Part shown: positions 52,888-60,842 of the stretch, in pieces
Numbering within the stretch: position 1 is the stretch's first letter
Layout of the letters: every line of letters starts with the position of its first letter
NCBI RefSeq assembly: GCF_022968825.1
Contig: NZ_JALHKS010000003.1
Location: 186,001-250,000 of the forward strand
Length of the DNA stretch: 64,000 nt
Source of the DNA: Chryseobacterium salipaludis
GTDB taxonomy: Bacteria; Bacteroidota; Bacteroidia; Flavobacteriales; Weeksellaceae
Direction: 5' to 3'
The notes under the pieces: generated by a model
Seen by the model: the letters and a program-made list of their open reading frames with translations, nothing else
Told to the model about the DNA's origin: nothing
Database searches by the model: none
Made by a program: the position numbers and the translations under genes

Positions 52888-54567
52888 ATGAAAAAAACTT
52901 CCAGTAAGCATCCGAAGGGATTGCCCTATCTGTTTTTTACAGAGATGTGGGAACGCTTCGGGTATTATCTGATTCTGGGGATCTTTGTCCTGTACATGAT
53001 CGACAGTGAAAAGGGCGGACTTGCCTTCAACGACAAAACAGCTGATGATATCTTCGGAACCTTCATCGCACTTACTTATCTGACCCCGTTTCTCGGCGGC
53101 TTCCTGGCTGATAAAGTGCTGGGATACATTAAAGCAATTTATATTGGCGGCGCGCTGATGGGTCTGGGCTATTTCGGAATCGGACTTTTTAAAGAACTTC
53201 CTTTGTTTTATGCTTCACTGGGGCTTGTGATTTTAGGTAACGGCTTCTTTAAACCCAGTATTTCTACCCTGCTTGGGAATCTTTATAACGAAGAACCGTA
53301 CACCGCAAACAAAGATGCCGGTTATAATATTTTCTATATGGGAATTAATATCGGTGCCTTCATCTGTAATATTATTGCGGCTTTCATGCGTAATAAATAT
53401 GGTTGGGGACCTGCATTTATGACTGCTGGTGCCGGTATGTTTGTGGGACTGATTGTCTTCACGATTGGGCGACGCCATATTCTTCAGGCCAATATCCTCA
53501 AGGAATCTCAGGAAGGAGATACCAAAATTTCTGATGTTCTGCTGAAAGTCTTCCTGCCGGCGATCGTAGCGGGTGTTATCGGCTGGATGATTCCGGGCAA
53601 CATTTTCGGCAGCGATTCCACAGATGCCTTTATTTTCGCGTGTCTGCCGGTGGTTTATTTCTATATCATGCTTTATGTAAAAGCCAATGCAGAAGACAAA
53701 AAACCGATCGGTGCGTTGCTGGCGATCTTTGCGGTGAGTCTGATGTTCTGGGCCGTCTTTAAACAGAACGGAACGGCACTTACGCGCTGGGCAAATAACT
53801 ACACGGACAGAAGTATTCCTGCACCGCTGGTGGAACCGCTGCGCAGCATAAATTTAATTGATGGTAAAGACGGCGTACAAGGCAAAACATACGAACCCAA
53901 AGAGGTTTCGGTATATGATGACCAGTACCGCACGGTGAAAGATGAAAATGGTGAACCTAAAAAAGAAATGGCGCCTGATATTTATTTCCGCAACATTTCT
54001 GATGCTGAGCGAAGCAAACTGGAAGCAGATCCTTCCCACGAAGTAGCGCTCTATAACACGGAACTTTTTCAGTCGATTAACCCTGCCTGGGTAATTATCT
54101 TAACGCCAATTGTGGTGAGTGTCTTCATGTTCCTGCGGCGGCGCGGCAAAGAACCAACCACGCCTTCCAAGATTGTACTTGGTCTTTTCATTTCCGCTTT
54201 ATCCTGTCTGGTGATGGTCGGGGCCGTGTATGCCGGCGATAACGGGTTGATTAAAGTTTCCGCGATCTGGCTGATTGCTTCTTATGGCGTTATTACACTT
54301 GGCGAACTCTGCCTCTCACCGATGGGACTTTCGCTCGTGTCTAAACTTTCGCCACCACGGATTACCGCGCTGATGATGGGTGGATTTTTCCTGTCAACCT
54401 CTATCGGGAACAAACTCTCCGGCGTACTCGCCAGCTTCTGGTACGAGTACGACAATAAGGCAAATTTCTTCATCGTGAACTTTGGCCTGCTGATGATCGC
54501 CACTTTGCTCGGCCTGGCTATCCTGAAACGGCTGAACCGGATTATGAAGGAAAGAGGAATCCGCTAG
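52888..54567 (+). CDS. POT-family proton-coupled peptide transporter (1)
   Basis: A 559-residue inner-membrane carrier with 12-14 hydrophobic helices that imports di- and tripeptides with protons. The E-x-x-E-R motif is TEMWERFGYY (about 14-23). The second POT signature is NIFYMGINIGAF. A hydrophilic insertion of about 75 residues (around positions 310-390, with KDGVQGKTYEPKEVSVY) separates the two halves and is unusually long; it probably faces the cytoplasm or periplasm as a loop. It is the first of three tandem POT genes. Confidence 0.93.
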   Translation: MKKTSSKHPKGLPYLFFTEMWERFGYYLILGIFVLYMIDSEKGGLAFNDKTADDIFGTFIALTYLTPFLGGFLADKVLGYIKAIYIGGALMGLGYFGIGLFKELPLFYASLGLVILGNGFFKPSISTLLGNLYNEEPYTANKDAGYNIFYMGINIGAFICNIIAAFMRNKYGWGPAFMTAGAGMFVGLIVFTIGRRHILQANILKESQEGDTKISDVLLKVFLPAIVAGVIGWMIPGNIFGSDSTDAFIFACLPVVYFYIMLYVKANAEDKKPIGALLAIFAVSLMFWAVFKQNGTALTRWANNYTDRSIPAPLVEPLRSINLIDGKDGVQGKTYEPKEVSVYDDQYRTVKDENGEPKKEMAPDIYFRNISDAERSKLEADPSHEVALYNTELFQSINPAWVIILTPIVVSVFMFLRRRGKEPTTPSKIVLGLFISALSCLVMVGAVYAGDNGLIKVSAIWLIASYGVITLGELCLSPMGLSLVSKLSPPRITALMMGGFFLSTSIGNKLSGVLASFWYEYDNKANFFIVNFGLLMIATLLGLAILKRLNRIMKERGIR

Positions 54568-54590
54568 GTTTCCTTTCTATTAATACAAAT

Positions 54591-54622
54591 AAAACGCAGC
54601 TTTCGGTTGCGTTTTATTTTTT
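54591..54622 (+). terminator. Intrinsic terminator after POT 1
   Basis: An 8-bp stem AAAACGCA/TGCGTTTT with a 9-nt loop, followed by ATTTTTTTT. Confidence 0.87.
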
Positions 54623-54641
54623 TTAATTGAAACTCTTTCGC

Positions 54642-54671
54642 TTTGCTGCTTTAGAAAAACAACTATATTTG
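54642..54671 (+). promoter_or_regulatory. Promoter for the second POT transporter
   Basis: TTTG (54642-54645), 18 bp, then TATATTTG (54664-54671): a full match to the Bacteroidota consensus. The leader would be about 80 nt and contains a repeat-like element. Confidence 0.72.
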
Positions 54672-54683
54672 CTACGCTAATAA

Positions 54684-54732
54684 TTGCCTTGGCACTGCGA
54701 GGAGTTGCAGCATGCGCAACGATGGCTTAATT
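54684..54732. repeat. Candidate dispersed palindromic repeat in the POT 2 leader
   Basis: The segment contains CACTGCGAGGAGTTGC (54693-54708) and a hairpin GTTGC/GCAAC (54704-54720). This resembles the dispersed bacterial repeat beginning (A/T)(C/T)TGCGAGGAG, recalled from many genomes. Only one copy is in this window, so repeat status is unproved. Confidence 0.45.
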
Positions 54733-54755
54733 GTAAAGTAAAAAATCGATAAAAT

Positions 54756-56354
54756 ATGGAAGGAAATCAAGATGAAATTTTATTAAAACATCTCGCGAAA
54801 GAAGGCATTGATAATAAATTGGTGATAGGACACCCGGCCTCTCTTTTCGTTTTGTTCTTTACTGAAATGTGGGAAAGGTTCAGCTACTATGGTATGCGTG
54901 CTTTACTGACGCTGTTTTTAGTATCGAAATTAGTAGAAGGCGGCTGGGAATGGAGCAATGAAGATGCGCTGCAACTGTACGGCTGGTACACCGGGTTAGT
55001 TTACCTTACACCGCTGTTTGGCGGAATCATCGCCGATAAACTGACTGGGTATCGAAAGGCAATTCTCATAGGCGCTCTGGTCATGACACTCGGGCATGCC
55101 GCTATGGCTATGGAAGGCTTCTCCAACACCTTCTTCTATGTAGGGTTGGTGTTAATGATCTTAGGTAACGGTATGTTCAAACCTAATATTTCATCGATGG
55201 TTGGCCAACTTTATCCTGACAGCAGTGCAAAAAAAGATGCGGGTTATACCATATTCTACATGGGTATTAACGCAGGTGCATTCATGGGAATGATGTTGTG
55301 CGGATACATTGGTGAGAAAATAGGCTGGCATTATGGCTTTGGACTAGCCGGAATCTTCATGTTTTTTGGTTTACTGCAGTTTTATTTTGCGCAAAGAATC
55401 TTCGGGATTGTTGGGAGCAGCCCTGCTAAAAATAAGGAGGTTGCAGGCATTTTCGCAGAAGAAAATAAAGAGTCCGCCGAAGAGGAAACCGACAGCAATC
55501 CTGCAATTGTTCGTGACCGACTGATCGTTATTGCGGTCTTTATGTTTGCGAGCTTGTTTTTCTTTTTTGCTTTCGAACAGGCTGGTGGTTCCATGTCCAT
55601 CTTCGCCAAAGATTACACACAGCGAGCGCTGGAAGGTAACACTGCTCTCATATTTAAGTGGGTCGATACGTTCCTGACGATCTTCCCGATCGCAATTGTG
55701 ACATATGTACTCTATCTGCTATCTAAGCAGATTATGAAAAAATATCCGCTGACCATTATTTTTACCGCGATTTCTTTTTTAATCATTTGGGGATTGGGAA
55801 TCTGGAAAATCAACAGAGAGTTTAGCCAGGAGGATACGGAAGTCGCGGCTTCATGGTTCCAGATTCTGAATTCATTCTTCATCATCACGATGGCGACATC
55901 CTTCAGTAAGTTGTGGGAGAAGAGATGGAATCCCTCCGGGCCGGTTAAACTGGCACTGGGGCTGATCCTGGTAGGTTTCGGTTTCGTGTTTCTGGCGTAC
56001 GGAAGTATGAGTATTCCATTAGGCGCTCGCAATGCGTCTGTCAGCATGATCTGGTTGATCCTTGCTTATTTCTTCCACACTGCTGGAGAACTTTGCCTCT
56101 CACCGGTAGGGTTGTCTTACGTAAGCAAATTGTCACCAAAGAAATTTATCGGCTTACTATTCGGTTTTTGGTTTACAGCTTCGGCCATTGCAAACTTTAT
56201 CGCTGGTTTGAGCGGTTCCATGATCGACAGAATTTCGGAAACGTACGGAATGTCAACCTTCTTCCTCGTAATCGGCGCTATTCCAGTTTTCGCTGCGCTG
56301 ATGCTGCTCTTATTTAACAAGAAACTGGTAAGAATGATGCACGGAATTCACTGA
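54756..56354 (+). CDS. POT-family proton-coupled peptide transporter (2)
   Basis: A 532-residue homologue of the transporters on both sides. The E-x-x-E-R motif is TEMWERFSYYGM (residues about 34-45) and the second signature is IFYMGINAGAF. An acidic cytoplasmic loop EENKESAEEETDSNP lies between helices 6 and 7. The N-terminal 30 residues before the first helix are longer than in its neighbours. A consensus promoter and an 80-nt leader are present upstream, so it is independently transcribed. It is presumably specific for di/tripeptides, with a different preference from its paralogues. Confidence 0.93.
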   Translation: MEGNQDEILLKHLAKEGIDNKLVIGHPASLFVLFFTEMWERFSYYGMRALLTLFLVSKLVEGGWEWSNEDALQLYGWYTGLVYLTPLFGGIIADKLTGYRKAILIGALVMTLGHAAMAMEGFSNTFFYVGLVLMILGNGMFKPNISSMVGQLYPDSSAKKDAGYTIFYMGINAGAFMGMMLCGYIGEKIGWHYGFGLAGIFMFFGLLQFYFAQRIFGIVGSSPAKNKEVAGIFAEENKESAEEETDSNPAIVRDRLIVIAVFMFASLFFFFAFEQAGGSMSIFAKDYTQRALEGNTALIFKWVDTFLTIFPIAIVTYVLYLLSKQIMKKYPLTIIFTAISFLIIWGLGIWKINREFSQEDTEVAASWFQILNSFFIITMATSFSKLWEKRWNPSGPVKLALGLILVGFGFVFLAYGSMSIPLGARNASVSMIWLILAYFFHTAGELCLSPVGLSYVSKLSPKKFIGLLFGFWFTASAIANFIAGLSGSMIDRISETYGMSTFFLVIGAIPVFAALMLLLFNKKLVRMMHGIH

Positions 56355-56385
56355 CCAAAAAGTATTTTACATTTACACTCATATA

Positions 56386-56412
56386 AACCACCGATAACTC
56401 GGTGGTTTTTTC
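56386..56412 (+). terminator. Intrinsic terminator after POT 2
   Basis: An 8-bp stem AACCACCG/CGGTGGTT with a 6-nt loop, followed by TTTTTC. Confidence 0.88.
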
Positions 56413-56470
56413 TATTTTCGTAGGTCTGTTTTCGTCAAAAGCGATGCACAGGCGTTTAAAATAATACCTT

Positions 56471-57982
56471 ATGAGTCTATCCATCGAACAGATACAAAAT
56501 TTTAAAGGCAAATATCCGAAGCAAATCTGGTCCCTTTTCTTTTCCGAAATGTGGGAAAGATTTTGTTTCTACGGAATGCGCGGGATGCTGGTTTTCTTTA
56601 TGATTTCCCAACTGGATCTTCATGAGGAAGAAGCTAACCTGCAATATGGCGCCACCCAGGCATTCGTGTATGCGTTCACGTTTATCGGTGGTTTATTTGC
56701 CGATAAAATCCTGGGGTTCCGAAAATCTCTGTTTTGGGGAGGCTCGCTGATGATTGTCGGAAGTATGATTCTGGCCGCGGATCCGCATAAGTTTTTCTTT
56801 CTGGGAATTGCCTTTACGGTGGTGGGAACAGGATTTTTCAAACCCAACATTTCCTCCATGGTAGGGCAATTATATAAGCCCAATGATTCGCGGGCTGATG
56901 CCGGTTTCTCACTTTTTTACGCCGGGATCAACCTGGGCGCCTTGCTCGGAGGGTATTTGTGTATCGCCATCGGAAAAGGGGAACTGATGGGGCATTTAAT
57001 TCCCGAAGGATTGCACTGGAACGTAGCGTTCGGCTGCGCAGCCATCGTGATGATTATCAGCTTAATTAATTTTGCTTTTACCCAGAAGAGCTTAGGGCCT
57101 ATTGGTTTACAGCCCGGCCATCCGGAATCGCTTATTGCGCATGCACCCATTGCCAAATGGAAAGAGTTCGGTGTGTACATTCTGTCTTTAATCTTTGTGC
57201 CGATTATCATGATCATGGTGGCACAAACGGAATACACCGATATTTTTATGTACACCATCGGGCCACTCACGCTGATTTATTTGTTTTATGAAATGAGCAA
57301 AGTAACGCCTTCCGAAAGGAAAAAGCTGTGGGCCGCGCTGGTTTTCATTTTATTTTCTATTCTTTTCTGGGGGATTTATGAACAGAGTGGCGGCTCTCTG
57401 AGTATTTTCGCCGCGAAGAATCTGAATAACGATTTGCTGGGCCTCGATGCGAACGGTGTAAACAATTCCGGCGGTGCGTTCTTTATTATTTTCCTGGCGC
57501 CACTCGCTGGCCTTGTATGGATCTGGCTGAGCAAAAGAAAGCTGGAACCCAATACCGTCATTAAATTCGGGCTTGGCTTTATCTTTCTTGGCTTGGGGTA
57601 TTACACCTTGTTTGCCACAAAATTTTTTGCCAATGCAGAGGGCGTAACTTCGCTGCGGTTCTTCACTATCGCACTGTTAATCATAACGTTCGGTGAGCTC
57701 TGCCTCTCTCCTATTGGTTTATCAATTATGACGAAGCTTTCAACTCAAAACCTGCAGGGAATGATGATGGGTTTATGGTTTCTGGCCTCCGCGTACGGGC
57801 AGTACGTAGCAGGACTTATCGGTGCCAACATGGCCACAGCCAAACACGGTACGAGCAATCTGGAAGCCCTGATTACGTATGCAGAAAGTTATAAGCAACT
57901 CGCTATTTATGCAGTGATCGCAGGGGTGATATTAATAATTATCTCTCCTTTTGTGAAGAAGCTGATGCAGGACGTCCGCTAA
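56471..57982 (+). CDS. POT-family proton-coupled peptide transporter (3)
   Basis: A 503-residue transporter, the third and smallest POT paralogue. The E-x-x-E-R motif is FSEMWERFCFYGM (residues about 24-36) and the second signature is SLFYAGINLGAL. It has no long insertion, unlike the first copy. Divergence among the three is high, so they are probably old duplicates with different peptide preferences. The ATG at 56471 gives the usual short N-terminus. A thioredoxin gene follows after 39 bp. The gene has its own upstream spacer after a terminator. Confidence 0.93.
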   Translation: MSLSIEQIQNFKGKYPKQIWSLFFSEMWERFCFYGMRGMLVFFMISQLDLHEEEANLQYGATQAFVYAFTFIGGLFADKILGFRKSLFWGGSLMIVGSMILAADPHKFFFLGIAFTVVGTGFFKPNISSMVGQLYKPNDSRADAGFSLFYAGINLGALLGGYLCIAIGKGELMGHLIPEGLHWNVAFGCAAIVMIISLINFAFTQKSLGPIGLQPGHPESLIAHAPIAKWKEFGVYILSLIFVPIIMIMVAQTEYTDIFMYTIGPLTLIYLFYEMSKVTPSERKKLWAALVFILFSILFWGIYEQSGGSLSIFAAKNLNNDLLGLDANGVNNSGGAFFIIFLAPLAGLVWIWLSKRKLEPNTVIKFGLGFIFLGLGYYTLFATKFFANAEGVTSLRFFTIALLIITFGELCLSPIGLSIMTKLSTQNLQGMMMGLWFLASAYGQYVAGLIGANMATAKHGTSNLEALITYAESYKQLAIYAVIAGVILIIISPFVKKLMQDVR

Positions 57983-58021
57983 TGATTTAACCCTTGCATA
58001 GTTCAGTTATCTGATATAAAT

Positions 58022-58552
58022 ATGAAAAAACTGATTATTTTATTTGGCATCCTTTCCGGGCTTTTGTCTTATGCGCAGGTGAACTGGCAGTCGTGGGACG
58101 AAGCAGCGGCGCTGCAGAATGAACAGTCTAAAAAGATTTTGGTTTTTTTCTACACTCAGGGCTGCAAATCCTGTGCGGTTATGGAACGGGAAGCGCTGAA
58201 CCATCCGGTGATTTCTTCTCTAATTAATAAAAAATATTATGCCGTGAAAATAGATGCGGAGCAAAAACAGCCTATCACTGCTTTCGGCCGAACATTTAAT
58301 AATACCGGCCTTCAAAACGGGCAGCGGCAATCTCTGCATGATTTCACGAAATACATGAACATATCAGCCACGCCTGCTTTGGTTTTTATGGATGAAAAAA
58401 TGGAACCTGTTACCAATCTGCAGGGCGAATTCACTGCCGGAGAGATTGAGCCGTACCTGCAGTTTATCGGTACCAATGAATACAAAAAAGTAACCTCCCG
58501 CGAACAGTGGGAAACCTACCGCAAAAAGTTTAAAACGAAACTGCGCGATTAA
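58022..58552 (+). CDS. Exported thioredoxin-family protein, CxxC type
   Basis: A 176-residue secreted protein with a signal peptide (MKKLIILFGILSGLLSYAQ, ending at about residue 19) and a thioredoxin-like fold of the DsbD-gamma/TlpA type. The redox motif is CKSC (residues about 49-52, QGCKSCAVME). A cis-proline lies in ISATPALVF. It probably handles disulfides or cysteine reduction in the periplasm. It lies 39 bp after the third POT gene and ends at a terminator, so it may be co-transcribed with it. The physiological partner is unknown. Confidence 0.85.
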   Translation: MKKLIILFGILSGLLSYAQVNWQSWDEAAALQNEQSKKILVFFYTQGCKSCAVMEREALNHPVISSLINKKYYAVKIDAEQKQPITAFGRTFNNTGLQNGQRQSLHDFTKYMNISATPALVFMDEKMEPVTNLQGEFTAGEIEPYLQFIGTNEYKKVTSREQWETYRKKFKTKLRD

Positions 58553-58562
58553 CTCCTATTTT

Positions 58563-58590
58563 AAGACTTTCAGAGATTGGAAGTCTTTTT
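58563..58590 (+). terminator. Intrinsic terminator after the thioredoxin gene
   Basis: A 7-bp stem AAGACTT/AAGTCTT with an 11-nt loop, followed by TTT. Confidence 0.72.
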
Positions 58591-58634
58591 AATTTTAACG
58601 AAATTTGCTGACATCAGTTTTATAACACATTGTA

Positions 58635-60725
58635 TTGACACTCGACACTCCAATAGAATTTCTGAAAGGCATCGGAACGGAACGTGCTAAGTTTATCCGC
58701 AGTGTTTTGGGGTTTCAGACCGTTGAGGATTTTCTTACCTTCTACCCGCTTCGCTACGCGGACCGCAGCACGGTTCATAAAATCGGTGCCTTGCAAAGTG
58801 GTTCCGACAATGAAATTCAGCTCAAAGGAAAAATTACGGACGTGCAGGAAATTACCTACGGCAAAGGACAGAAAAGACTGACCGCCAAGTTTCGGGACGA
58901 CACCGGCACCATTGAGTTGGTTTGGTTTCGTTATTCCAAATGGCTTCAGGAGCAACTACCGCTCAATCAGGAGATTTTTGTTTTTGGAAAAGTCAATGAA
59001 TTTAACGGTAATTTTTCCCTGCCACATCCGGAAATCGAAAAGGACGAGAAAAAAGCCGTAAGTAGTAGCCTGCTACCCATTTACCCGGGCAGTGAAAAGC
59101 TGGCAAAACGTGGATTAAATAATAAGTTTTTCCAGAACATCATACGCGATATTCTGCAACAATTACCGCAGATGATTTCCGAAAACCTGCCGGCAGAACT
59201 CATGAAGAAACTAGGAATCATCGGACGTCTTCCGGCGATGTTCCATATTCACTTTCCCAATGATATGCAGCACCTGGAACACGCCGAAAAAAGACTGCGG
59301 TTCGAGGAAGCTTTTTTCTTTCAGCTGGGATATGTGCTTAAAAAACAGCACCATAAAACAAACGTCATCGGCAATCCTTTTCCAAAAGTCGGTAAACCCT
59401 TTGAAGATTTTTATCAGCACAGGCTTCCGTTCGAATTGACGGGCGCGCAAAAACGAGTGCTGCGGGAAATTCGCGCCGACATGAAAAAGCCGGTGCAGAT
59501 GAACCGCTTACTTCAGGGTGATGTGGGTTCCGGCAAAACCATGGTCGCGCTGCTGAGCATGCTTATTGCGCTGGGCAACGGTTTTCAGAGTTGTCTGATG
59601 GCACCAACGGAGATTCTGGCACAACAGCATTTCCAGTCGCTGCAGGACCTGCTGGACGGCACCGGCGTAACCATCAGGCTGCTGACCGGCAGTACCAAAA
59701 CGGCAGATCGCCGCGTTATCGATGACGAGCTCCAAAGCGGTGAACTGTCAATCTTAGTAGGAACGCATGCCGTGCTGGAAGACCGGGTGAAATTTAAAAA
59801 CTTAGGGCTGGCCATTATTGATGAGCAGCATCGCTTCGGTGTGGCGCAGCGAGCGAGGCTCTGGGCAAAAAATAAAATCCCACCTCACATTCTGGTGATG
59901 ACGGCGACTCCCATTCCGCGGACGCTGGCCATGAGTTTTTACAGCGACCTGGACGTTTCGGTGATTGATGAACTGCCCGTCGGCCGAAAATCTATTATCA
60001 CTGCGCACCGCAAAGAGCGCGACCGGCTGACCATTTTCCGTTTCGTACAGGACGAAATTGCGAAAGGTCGCCAGGCTTACTTTGTGTATCCGCTCATCGA
60101 GGAATCGGAAACGCTTGATTACAAAAATTTACAGGAGAATTATGTTCACATCTGCGAGTTTTTTTCGAACTGCAACGTGGCGATGGTTCACGGCCAGATG
60201 AAGCCTGCCGAAAAGGAAGCCGCCATGAATTATTTTGCCTCCGGCAAAGCACATATTATGGTGGCTACCACGGTGATTGAAGTGGGTGTGAATGTTCCCA
60301 ATGCCTCGGTAATGGTGATCGAAAGCGCCGAGCGCTTCGGGCTTTCACAACTGCATCAGCTGCGCGGACGTGTGGGACGCGGTGCGGAGCAGAGCTACTG
60401 TATCCTGGTCACTGCAGATAAGATGAGCAAGGAAAGCCGCACCCGGATGAAAACGATGGTGGAAACACAGGATGGCTTTGTCATTTCCGAGGTGGATATG
60501 CAACTTCGCGGTCCCGGTGATATCCTCGGCACGCAGCAAAGCGGCATTATCGATTTTAAAAAACTGGATCTGGTGGCCGACGGAAAAATAATTAAAGCGG
60601 CAAAAAAAATCGCCGAAGATTTGGTTCAGGACGACCCTCATCTGCAAAAACCTGAGAACCAGAATTTGCGTGCTTACTACGTGAGCCAATACCGCGGTAA
60701 AAATAAATGGAGCCGCATTTCCTAA
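58635..60725 (+). CDS. recG: ATP-dependent DNA helicase RecG
   Basis: A 696-residue helicase that regresses stalled replication forks and processes recombination intermediates. The N-terminal wedge/OB domain (about 1-200) includes DFLTFYPLRYADRS. The helicase core shows Walker A GDVGSGKT (about 295-302), the DEQH box in IIDEQHRFG (about 395) and the RecG/Mfd signature SQLHQLRGRVGRG. The TRG motif follows near the C-terminus. No ATG is available, and translation must begin at TTG (58635) or very near. The family opening TPIEFLKGIG agrees with that start. Confidence 0.95.
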   Translation: MTLDTPIEFLKGIGTERAKFIRSVLGFQTVEDFLTFYPLRYADRSTVHKIGALQSGSDNEIQLKGKITDVQEITYGKGQKRLTAKFRDDTGTIELVWFRYSKWLQEQLPLNQEIFVFGKVNEFNGNFSLPHPEIEKDEKKAVSSSLLPIYPGSEKLAKRGLNNKFFQNIIRDILQQLPQMISENLPAELMKKLGIIGRLPAMFHIHFPNDMQHLEHAEKRLRFEEAFFFQLGYVLKKQHHKTNVIGNPFPKVGKPFEDFYQHRLPFELTGAQKRVLREIRADMKKPVQMNRLLQGDVGSGKTMVALLSMLIALGNGFQSCLMAPTEILAQQHFQSLQDLLDGTGVTIRLLTGSTKTADRRVIDDELQSGELSILVGTHAVLEDRVKFKNLGLAIIDEQHRFGVAQRARLWAKNKIPPHILVMTATPIPRTLAMSFYSDLDVSVIDELPVGRKSIITAHRKERDRLTIFRFVQDEIAKGRQAYFVYPLIEESETLDYKNLQENYVHICEFFSNCNVAMVHGQMKPAEKEAAMNYFASGKAHIMVATTVIEVGVNVPNASVMVIESAERFGLSQLHQLRGRVGRGAEQSYCILVTADKMSKESRTRMKTMVETQDGFVISEVDMQLRGPGDILGTQQSGIIDFKKLDLVADGKIIKAAKKIAEDLVQDDPHLQKPENQNLRAYYVSQYRGKNKWSRIS

Positions 60726-60842
60726 AGCCTTCATTCTGGCGTGATATTTTAATGTGCACCATTTTAAAAAAATATATTTAAAAACGGGTGCATATCCTGT
60801 GCGAAACATTATCTTTAAATTTAAGTCACGCCTCCTCCCTAT

